This document shows positions 14,029-20,846 of a stretch of DNA of 40,118 bases, one piece after another. Under the pieces are notes generated by a model. The model was not told the origin of the DNA and ran no database searches. It saw only the letters and a list, made by a program, of their open reading frames with translations. The number at the start of each line of letters is the position of its first letter. Position 1 is the first letter of the stretch. This DNA comes from JAJPXC01 sp964510535 (GTDB taxonomy: Bacteria; Bacteroidota; Bacteroidia; Bacteroidales; Muribaculaceae), in NCBI GenBank assembly GCA_964510535.1, contig CAZECG010000020.1:1-40118 (forward strand), read 5' to 3'. The translations under genes and the position numbers were made by a program.

Positions 14029-16410
14029 ATGAGGCTATCAGAACTTAATCCAGGGCAAACGGGTGTAATAACAAAGATATTGGGCCACGGAGCGTTTCGC
14101 AAACGAGTCATCGAGATGGGATTTGTCAGAGGTCGTAAAATTTCGGCGCTATTGAGCGCGCCGATGAAGGATCCTGTCAAATACCGTTTGATGGGATATG
14201 AGGTATCACTGAGGCTGAGCGAAGCCCACATGATTGAAATTCTGCCATTAAGCGACGGCGAGTCTATCAGCAAAATGGCACATACCAATACCATTACAGA
14301 TTCAGACATCGCCCACCCCGATTTTGACCGCGAGAGCCGTATCATAAACGTAGCGTTGATTGGCAATCCCAACTGCGGAAAGACATCGCTTTTCAATATT
14401 GCCGCCGGAGCCAAAGAGCATGTCGGCAACTACAGCGGCGTTACAGTCGATGCCAAGAACGGTCATTTCAAATACAAAGGGTACGCATTTAACCTGGTGG
14501 ATCTTCCCGGCACATACTCACTTGCGGCATACTCGCCGGAGGAACTTTATGTGCGCCGTTATCTGCGAGACCAGAACCCCGACATTATACTGAACGTGGT
14601 CGACGCGTCAAACCTTGAACGCAACCTGTATCTTACCACTGAGCTGATTAATATGGATCGCAGCATGGTCATCGCCCTCAATATGTATGACGAAATCAAG
14701 CGCTCGGGCACTGACCTTGATTACAAGACACTCGGCGAGATGATAGGAGTGCCGATTGTGCCGACGGTGGCACGCACCGGGAAGGGAATCAGCGATGTCT
14801 GCGACACCATCATAAATGTGTTTGAAGGTAGAGACAAAACGGTCAGACATATCCATGTCAACCTCGGACACGATGTAGAAGAAAGCCTGACAGAGATAAA
14901 AGACAAACTCAAAGAGGATCCCTACATTTCAAAGCATTTCTCTCCCCGTTACTTGGCTATCAAGCTTCTTGAACGTGACCATGAGGTTGAGGAGATTGTG
15001 AAAGAAACTCCATTGTGTTCAGAGATTTTCGAACTGCGAGATAAAAAGCTCGAGCTCATAGAGAATTATCACCAAGAGGATATATCCTCGATAATAGCCA
15101 ATGAAAAATATGGGTTCATAGCCGGAGCACTCGCCGAGACCATGGAGGAACGCAACGAGGACACTCAAAGCAATACCCGAATAATCGACGCATTTGTCAC
15201 CAACAGGCTTTTCGGGTTCCCGATTTTTCTGGCCATAATGTTCTTTATGTTCTGGGCCACATTCGCTGTCGGAGCTTATCCCCAAGGATGGATTGAAAGC
15301 GGGGTATCGTGGTTGACGGGTCTGGTGCAGAACCACTTCCCTGACGGCCCGCTTAAGGCTCTCATAGCCGATGGAGTGATAGGTGGAGTCGGCGGTGTAA
15401 TCGTGTTTCTCCCCAACATCCTGATTCTTTATTTTTTCATCTCATTCATGGAGGATTCGGGCTATATGGCCCGCGCGGCGTTCATCATGGACAAGGTGAT
15501 GCACCGCATAGGTCTTCACGGAAAATCGTTTATTCCTTTAGTCATGGGGTTCGGGTGCAATGTTCCGGCCATCATGGCCTCACGCTCAATCGAAAGCCGC
15601 AGTAGCCGTCTGATAACAATCTTGATTAATCCGTTCATGTCATGTTCGGCAAGACTTCCCATATACGTGTTGCTGATAGGCACATTTTTCCCCTCCCATG
15701 CGGGTATAGTATTTTTCTGTCTTTATATGCTCGGCATAATAGTAGCGGTCGTAACGGCCAAGCTATTACGCCGATTCCATTTCAAGACAGATGAGACACC
15801 TTTTGTCATGGAGCTGCCACCATACCGCATCCCCACTCTGAAATCATCGCTAAGACGTATGTGGTGGAAAGGTGAACAGTATCTTAAAAAGATGGGGGGC
15901 ATCATTCTCGTCGCAAGCATTATCGTCTGGGCATTAAACTATTTTCCCCACTATAACAACGAGAATACACAACAATCGACATCAGCCGGAACGGAAACCA
16001 AGACCGAGGATTCATACCTGTGCATGATGGGGAAAGCTATCGAACCTGCCATGTCGCCCATAGGGATGAGCTGGAAGGCATCGGTAGCCGCGCTTGCCGG
16101 TGTTCCGGCCAAAGAAATAGTGGTATCGACACTCGGAGTGCTTTACACAGGTGACGAGGAGGCGACCGACAATACTTTGCACGCCCGCATCACCTCGGCG
16201 GCGACACCGACCGGAGAACCTGACTTCACACCCGCATCGGCCTTGGCGTTCATGATTTTCATATTGCTATATTGCCCTTGTCTCGCCACTATATCAGCAA
16301 TTGTAAAAGAGACCGGGAAACTTCGTTACGGAGTATTCTCCGCGGTCTACAACACAGCCGTGGCTTGGGGCGTTTCATTCATAGTCTATCGCATTGCGCT
16401 ATTGTTTTAG
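14029..16410 (+). CDS. feoB: Ferrous iron transporter, FeoA-FeoB fusion
   Basis: A 793-residue protein. Residues 1-75 are a FeoA (SH3-like) domain (MRLSELNPGQTGVITKI...VIEMGFVRG). After a linker, the G domain starts near residue 105 with G1 GNPNCGKTS at about 111-119, then the G2 Thr in VGNYSGVTVD, G3 DLPGTYSL and G4 LNMYDE. The C-terminal half (from about residue 390) holds the transmembrane gate repeats with PLVMGFGCNVPAI and VPAKEIVVSTLGVLY. It imports Fe2+ across the inner membrane. The FeoA-FeoB fusion is common in Bacteroidales. The gene stands alone with its own promoter and converges on mutS2 with 16 nt between stops; no obvious terminator lies there. It is the second iron-related locus in this window. 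Confidence 0.96.
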   Translation: MRLSELNPGQTGVITKILGHGAFRKRVIEMGFVRGRKISALLSAPMKDPVKYRLMGYEVSLRLSEAHMIEILPLSDGESISKMAHTNTITDSDIAHPDFDRESRIINVALIGNPNCGKTSLFNIAAGAKEHVGNYSGVTVDAKNGHFKYKGYAFNLVDLPGTYSLAAYSPEELYVRRYLRDQNPDIILNVVDASNLERNLYLTTELINMDRSMVIALNMYDEIKRSGTDLDYKTLGEMIGVPIVPTVARTGKGISDVCDTIINVFEGRDKTVRHIHVNLGHDVEESLTEIKDKLKEDPYISKHFSPRYLAIKLLERDHEVEEIVKETPLCSEIFELRDKKLELIENYHQEDISSIIANEKYGFIAGALAETMEERNEDTQSNTRIIDAFVTNRLFGFPIFLAIMFFMFWATFAVGAYPQGWIESGVSWLTGLVQNHFPDGPLKALIADGVIGGVGGVIVFLPNILILYFFISFMEDSGYMARAAFIMDKVMHRIGLHGKSFIPLVMGFGCNVPAIMASRSIESRSSRLITILINPFMSCSARLPIYVLLIGTFFPSHAGIVFFCLYMLGIIVAVVTAKLLRRFHFKTDETPFVMELPPYRIPTLKSSLRRMWWKGEQYLKKMGGIILVASIIVWALNYFPHYNNENTQQSTSAGTETKTEDSYLCMMGKAIEPAMSPIGMSWKASVAALAGVPAKEIVVSTLGVLYTGDEEATDNTLHARITSAATPTGEPDFTPASALAFMIFILLYCPCLATISAIVKETGKLRYGVFSAVYNTAVAWGVSFIVYRIALLF

Positions 16411-16426
16411 CCTCACCGCCAAACAA

Positions 16427-18874
16427 TCACGCCAGCTCGACTATGGTTATGCCAGCCCCTCCGAACTGTACATGCTCGTCACGATAACTTCTCACTCCGG
16501 GAACCGTATCGATATACTTGCGAAGCACCTGCCTTAATATACCTGTACCCGTACCGTGGAGTATCCTGACTTGTCGCGCATTGAACTGAATAGCGTCGTC
16601 GAGGAAGTAAGTCACCGCCTGCAACGCCTCATCGGCGCGCATCCCCCTGACATCAATCTCCTGCTTGAATTGCAGCTGCTTGTCGCGCAACCGGTCGGCC
16701 GTCGATGAACTGACAAACGATGATTTTTTAGCGGGTGTCGGAATCTTTGCCAACGTCGGCTTCAAACGGTTGAGTTTTACGGTGGTTTTCAACATCCCGA
16801 ATGCCACCACGGCTTGATTGCCACTTATTTCAAGCACCTGACCGACGGTTCCTTGTCCGTCGAGTTTCACATTGTCGCCAACCTTTACCGCCGAGGTATC
16901 GGATGGGACTGTAGGCGAAGTCTTTTTCTTTTTGGGTTTGGGTGCTTTAGCTAATAGCGGATGCTCTGAGGCTCCGTCAATCGAAAGTCGCTGTTTCTCT
17001 TCTTCCAGTTTGCGCCGCGCCTCCAGAGTTTTTTCACGCTCAGCCTGAGATTTGCGTATATCGTGAATGGCACGCTCTATGGACGAATTACTGTTCTCGA
17101 TTATACGTTTAGCCTCAGCTTGCGCGTCGGTGATAATCTCTCTGCGCTTCTCCCTTAGCTGATTAGCGTCTTCTTGATAGCGGGCAAGCACCTGATCTAC
17201 CTTTTTCTCTTTTTCCTTAATTGAGTTGCGCTTGTTTTCCCAATAGCGTTTGTCGCGTGCCACATCGAGGAGATAGCGGTCAAGATTGATATAATCACTA
17301 CCGGCTATCTCACTTGCATCGTCGATGATATCGCGCGGCAATCCTATCTTCCGCGCAATCTCAATAGCAAACGAGCTTCCGGCATTTCCAATCGACAATT
17401 TAAACAACGGTCGCATCTGCTGGCGGTCATAGAGCATCGAACCGTTGACCAACCCATCGGTTTCATCGGCCAACTGCTTCAAGTTCTGATAGTGTGTAGT
17501 CACTACCCCCCACATCTTCATTCGGTTAAATTCTTTCAAGATTGCTTGTGCGAGCGCACCGCCAATAAGCGGCTCCGTACCCGACCCAAATTCATCAATC
17601 AGCAACAAAGTCCCGGCACGCCCCCGACTGAGAAACTGTTTCATGTTGTTGAGATGAGAGCTGTAGGTACTCAGATCATCTTCAATGGACTGGTTATCGC
17701 CTATGTCGATAAATATGTCATCGAAGATTCCGATATGGGAATTTTCATAGACCGGCGGCAAAAGTCCGCATTGCGACATATATTGCACAATACCTACCGT
17801 TTTCAGGCACACGGATTTACCTCCGGCATTAGGGCCTGATATAAGCAAAATGCGTTTCTCGGGAATCAATGTTATGTCGAGAGGCACTATTTCCTTACCC
17901 TGCCGCCTTAAAGATTCAAGCAAGACAGGGTGAGTAGCATGATACCATTCCATTTCACGTTTGTCGCTCAAATGTGGTAAATGAGCGTCAATCGAGCGCG
18001 CGAAACGGGCTTTAGCTCTAATAAAATCCAATTCGCCCATCATGGCGTAAGTGTCGAGCATTGCGGGGATTTCGGGACGTATCTTATCGGCTATCTCGGT
18101 GAGAATCCTTATTATCTCATGCCGTTCGTCCATCTCAAGCTCTCTCAAGCGGTTGTTCGCCTCTACAATTTCGGCGGGTTCGATAAAAAAGGTCTTCCCC
18201 GAAGCGGATTCATCGTGGACGATTCCCTTTATTTTACGTTTGTGCATCGGGGCTACAGGAATCACTAATCGGCCATCTCGAACCGACGGAGCGACATCCC
18301 GCTCAATATACCCCTCCTTGACGGCATTTGCCATCACGCGCCGCATTATAGAGTTGATTGTGCCTGACAACGAGGCCAACCGGCTCCGTATTTCCTGAAG
18401 TTGCGGTGAAGCGTTGTCCTTTATGTTGCCATATGAATCAAGAATACCACCAATCAGTTTCGTAATGGCAGGAAACTCATCAAGCAACGCAACCTTGGCA
18501 TCGAGACGAGGATATTTTGACTCACCGTTGTCACCGCGACGCGACGACATAAACGCTGCCACCTCTAACACAGCAGACAAAGACTTATTCAGAGAAATCA
18601 GCTCTTTCAACGTAAGGTAGGTTCCGGCGACGGTAATCGTTTTTAACGAGGTTGTCACATCACGCAAATTATCAATCGGGAACTCATTCTCACCGTCCTC
18701 AATACGAAGCATCTCGTCAGTTTCTTCAAGCCGGGCTCTGACATCATCGAGATTATTGGAGAATGTCATCGCCGCGACCTCGTTTGCTCCCAGCGGGGAA
18801 ACGGTATGAGCCGCGACCATAGCTCTAACCTGTTTAAAACCTATTTTATCTTCAAAATTTGTTGGATATGTCAT
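16427..18874 (-). CDS. mutS2: MutS2 family protein (Smr endonuclease / ribosome rescue type)
   Basis: An 815-residue protein. Residues 1-300 form the MutS2 core and clamp; Walker A LLISGPNAGGKSVCLKT is at about residue 335-350 and Walker B LLIDEFGSGTEP at about 415. A long charged coiled coil follows (about 515-640), then a KOW-like linker and the C-terminal Smr domain (DVRGMRADEALQAV, then LHGTGTGILR). MutS2 proteins suppress homologous recombination or split collided ribosomes, depending on species; which applies here is not shown. Length fits the family (780-830). The gene is divergent from the small membrane protein at 18930 through a palindromic promoter. Confidence 0.95.
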   Translation of the reverse strand: MTYPTNFEDKIGFKQVRAMVAAHTVSPLGANEVAAMTFSNNLDDVRARLEETDEMLRIEDGENEFPIDNLRDVTTSLKTITVAGTYLTLKELISLNKSLSAVLEVAAFMSSRRGDNGESKYPRLDAKVALLDEFPAITKLIGGILDSYGNIKDNASPQLQEIRSRLASLSGTINSIMRRVMANAVKEGYIERDVAPSVRDGRLVIPVAPMHKRKIKGIVHDESASGKTFFIEPAEIVEANNRLRELEMDERHEIIRILTEIADKIRPEIPAMLDTYAMMGELDFIRAKARFARSIDAHLPHLSDKREMEWYHATHPVLLESLRRQGKEIVPLDITLIPEKRILLISGPNAGGKSVCLKTVGIVQYMSQCGLLPPVYENSHIGIFDDIFIDIGDNQSIEDDLSTYSSHLNNMKQFLSRGRAGTLLLIDEFGSGTEPLIGGALAQAILKEFNRMKMWGVVTTHYQNLKQLADETDGLVNGSMLYDRQQMRPLFKLSIGNAGSSFAIEIARKIGLPRDIIDDASEIAGSDYINLDRYLLDVARDKRYWENKRNSIKEKEKKVDQVLARYQEDANQLREKRREIITDAQAEAKRIIENSNSSIERAIHDIRKSQAEREKTLEARRKLEEEKQRLSIDGASEHPLLAKAPKPKKKKTSPTVPSDTSAVKVGDNVKLDGQGTVGQVLEISGNQAVVAFGMLKTTVKLNRLKPTLAKIPTPAKKSSFVSSSTADRLRDKQLQFKQEIDVRGMRADEALQAVTYFLDDAIQFNARQVRILHGTGTGILRQVLRKYIDTVPGVRSYRDEHVQFGGAGITIVELA

Positions 18875-18895
18875 TTCGGCTTATAACGTTCAGAC

Positions 18896-18926
18896 TTGAA
18901 AAATAAACGCAAAATTAGTAATTTTG
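18896..18926. promoter_or_regulatory. Palindromic divergent promoter of mutS2 and the membrane protein
   Basis: CAAAATTAGTAATTTTG (18910-18926) is a perfect 17-bp palindrome made of two back-to-back -7 boxes, TAATTTTG on each strand. The plus-strand box has TTG at 18896-18898, 20 nt upstream. Its start site would fall at or next to the ATG at 18930, implying a leaderless or nearly leaderless mRNA. The minus-strand box gives mutS2 a leader of about 30 nt. Confidence 0.6.
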
Positions 18927-18929
18927 TGT

Positions 18930-19460
18930 ATGATTCCATCCCAATCAATAATAAAAACCGAAGTTATCCGCGGCTCGACCAACCGATACATCGCACATAT
19001 AGCCACACGATGGTTGGAACGCCGTTGGTGGATGCTGCTAATTCCCATCGCCATCCCTGTAGCACTCGGGCTTACAGTCAATCAAGCATGGCTATTGGTT
19101 GCGTTTATGCTGCTGTTGCTGTGTTATCCATCATTGCTGCTGTTGCTTTTAAGCAGATATGTCCTGCGCAGCCAAGCGCGAAAGGCGGTGTTAAGCTACT
19201 CGGTCGCCGCAACCGCTCGGGAAATGACAATCACGTATTTTCAACTTAACGATAGCGAAACACCCGCACCGCCGGCCGAAAAAATAGTATTTGACCAAGC
19301 TGTCAAATACTCGATTACAAGCAAAGGGTTAACAATCGAGTGGGGCGACACGCCATATGATTTCATATTCATACCTCATGAGGCGTTACAATCACGGGCT
19401 GAGTCTACATTATTCATAAAATGGCTATGCGATTGCCAAAATCAGAGCCGTAACCAATAA
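18930..19460 (+). CDS. Two-helix membrane protein, YcxB-like layout
   Basis: A 176-residue protein from the ATG at 18930; a TTG six bases earlier lies inside the -7 box. Two adjacent hydrophobic helices (about residues 33-52 and 56-77, the second very Leu-rich) follow a short cytoplasmic N-terminus. The soluble C-terminal part has a beta-rich pattern (KIVFDQAVKYSITSKGLTIEWG, then YDFIFIPHEAL) like the YcxB-like C-terminal domain. No function is known for that family. It converges with the envelope block, stops being 2 nt apart. Membrane topology is clear; the family call is tentative. Confidence 0.65.
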   Translation: MIPSQSIIKTEVIRGSTNRYIAHIATRWLERRWWMLLIPIAIPVALGLTVNQAWLLVAFMLLLLCYPSLLLLLLSRYVLRSQARKAVLSYSVAATAREMTITYFQLNDSETPAPPAEKIVFDQAVKYSITSKGLTIEWGDTPYDFIFIPHEALQSRAESTLFIKWLCDCQNQSRNQ

Positions 19461-19462
19461 CT

Positions 19463-19744
19463 TCACTTACGTTTCAAAACTCTGTAAAGTTTTGCCATGC
19501 GTATCGCAAACTTAATAGCAAGGATAACATAGTCCATGTAGGACAACGCCCCCATCGCTTTCGCCAACATTGATGCCCCGGCCTCGTTCTGAAGTGACGT
19601 ACCACTCACCCACCTCTTCAATTTATCTTTTTCAACGACAATTTCAACCTCATTAAGCGCGCGACGATAACGCAATTCTTCTAACGAATATCCGCACCAC
19701 TTTTTTTCAGCCAATACCCGGTTGCCGGCATTAATCTTGTTCAT
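19463..19744 (-). CDS. Small hypothetical protein after the holin-like gene
   Basis: A 93-residue basic protein, last in a minus-strand set of YtxH, YtxH, holin-like and this gene. Its start overlaps the 3' end of the holin-like gene by 14 nt, supporting co-translation. It has an N-terminal amphipathic helix (YSLEELRYRRALNEVEI), and a C-terminal hydrophobic stretch (YMDYVILAIKFAIRMAKLYRVL) that may lie on or in the membrane. I do not recognise a named family, but similar small genes follow holin-like genes in other Bacteroidales. Confidence 0.65.
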   Translation of the reverse strand: MNKINAGNRVLAEKKWCGYSLEELRYRRALNEVEIVVEKDKLKRWVSGTSLQNEAGASMLAKAMGALSYMDYVILAIKFAIRMAKLYRVLKRK

Positions 19745-20111
19745 CGTCAGTGGTGTTGTTTAAAGGTGATTCAACAATAATCCCGGATATAAACCGTGTA
19801 ATCGGGTTGATCAAAATCGGACCCCGCAAAGCGATTAACAACAGAATAACGATTAGATAGAAACCGCCAATGATAAGATAGCTCCAGTAGTCGGGAAGTA
19901 CATCAGTGAGAACCGCACTTAGCGCAAGCGTCAAAAACACCATGACGCATATGCCAAGAATGAGTACAATCAAGGCCAATGCTACCCTTGAGAACAATCG
20001 TGCCAGTTTTTCTGCGAAATTGAGACGCGCCCTTGACACATACAGCCTGCAAAGTCTCTGAATCATCTGCCAAATGACGGTGAATGATGAATTACCGTTT
20101 GATAGCCCCAT
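19731..20111 (-). CDS. Holin-superfamily membrane protein (DUF1469-like)
   Basis: A 126-residue protein with an N-terminal amphipathic region rich in Arg and Leu, two transmembrane helices (about residues 44-68 and 76-97) and a short acidic C-terminal tail (NNTTDDEQD). This is the layout of the phage holin superfamily III / DUF1469 proteins, which in Bacteroidetes are ordinary chromosomal genes next to YtxH genes and not prophage parts. Function is unknown; a membrane-stress role is often assumed. The next gene overlaps its end. A hairpin lies in the 108-nt gap between it and the YtxH gene upstream. Confidence 0.8.
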   Translation of the reverse strand: MGLSNGNSSFTVIWQMIQRLCRLYVSRARLNFAEKLARLFSRVALALIVLILGICVMVFLTLALSAVLTDVLPDYWSYLIIGGFYLIVILLLIALRGPILINPITRFISGIIVESPLNNTTDDEQD

Positions 20112-20133
20112 AAAAATCCGATGGTTTCATATA

Positions 20134-20188
20134 AATCAGAACAGAGGCTGCCGATTATACAATGACACCGACAGTCTCCGCTCTGATT
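20134..20188 (-). promoter_or_regulatory. Intercistronic hairpin between ytxH and the holin-like gene
   Basis: AATCAGA (20134-20140) pairs with TCTGATT (20182-20188), and inside it GAGGCTG (20144-20150) pairs with CAGTCTC (20172-20178), with a 3/3 internal loop. On the minus strand it is followed by TTTATATG, so it could be an attenuator or an mRNA-processing stem within the operon. Confidence 0.5.
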
Positions 20189-20219
20189 AAGATTTATAAA
20201 TCCGGTAAATTACTACAAA

Positions 20220-20417
20220 TCATTTTTTAGCCTCTTCAGAAATTTCGTCAACAAGACAGTTGGCTTCTGAATCACAACAACATATGCCATTTTTGCAAAG
20301 CAATTCTTTAATTCGCGAACGCAATTCCTCGCCCTTTTCGGGAGCGAAAAGCAAAGCGGCACCGGTGCCTACGATGGCACCACCTAAGAAAGCGTACAAT
20401 ATATTCAACTTGTTCAT
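20220..20417 (-). CDS. YtxH domain protein with Cys cluster
   Basis: A 65-residue protein with an N-terminal Gly/Ala-rich transmembrane helix (LYAFLGGAIVGTGAALLFAPEKGEELR), the hallmark of YtxH (GYtxH) proteins. It is the second of two tandem YtxH genes, 36 nt apart. Unlike its neighbour it carries a cluster of cysteines (LCKNGICCCDSEANC) between the helix and the acidic tail, which may bind a metal or form disulfides. YtxH proteins are general-stress envelope proteins of unknown mechanism. Ends with a VDEISEEAKK tail that closely matches the other copy, so the pair arose by duplication. Confidence 0.82.
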   Translation of the reverse strand: MNKLNILYAFLGGAIVGTGAALLFAPEKGEELRSRIKELLCKNGICCCDSEANCLVDEISEEAKK

Positions 20418-20453
20418 GATGGATAATTATAAAGAGTTAATATAACAAACGTT

Positions 20454-20651
20454 TTATTTCTTAATCTCGTCGGCGATTTCATCAACCAACTCGTCAAATT
20501 GGCATTTATTCAGTTTGAGACCTTTGCTACGGATAAATTCCATAATTTCTCTGCGTGTTTCCTCTCCTTTGTGAGGTGCTACGAGAATACCGACTGCCGC
20601 ACCGGCGACTGCGCCACCGATAACCGCTAATACAATGTTCAGATTTTTCAT
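20454..20651 (-). CDS. YtxH domain protein
   Basis: A 65-residue protein with the YtxH helix (VLAVIGGAVAGAAVGILVAPHKGEETR) and a tail ending VDEIADEIKK. It is the first gene of the minus-strand envelope block (YtxH, YtxH, holin-like, small unknown). It shares length, helix pattern and C-terminus with the following YtxH gene but has one cysteine only. The upstream region has a near-match to a -7 box (TAGATTTTG, one base too long), so the promoter may be of another sigma type. Divergent from uvrA. Confidence 0.82.
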   Translation of the reverse strand: MKNLNIVLAVIGGAVAGAAVGILVAPHKGEETRREIMEFIRSKGLKLNKCQFDELVDEIADEIKK

Positions 20652-20813
20652 ACCTTCTAAATATTTGGTTTGGTTTCAAAATCTATAACAACATAGTTGG
20701 AAAAAAGTGCGGGAATGCAGGATTTTTCTTCATTTTCCTTTACCCTTGACTGGTAGCCCGACATTTTCATTAATTAAAAACCATCCTTTTAGATAGATGT
20801 GTAAATTTTGTGG

Positions 20814-20821
20814 TAACTTTG
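20814..20821 (+). promoter_or_regulatory. -7 box of uvrA
   Basis: TAACTTTG lies 25 nt before the ATG at 20847, a match to the Bacteroidetes -7 element; the -33 region (TTTTAG around 20787) is weak. No LexA-type palindrome is evident. Confidence 0.5.
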
Positions 20822-20846
20822 TAAGTTAAACTATCAATAGCCGAAA

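Noticed and set aside
19731..20111. Holin-like gene as a sign of a prophage
   Set aside because: No capsid, tail, lysin or integrase genes are near; it belongs to a YtxH envelope block typical of Bacteroidales chromosomes.
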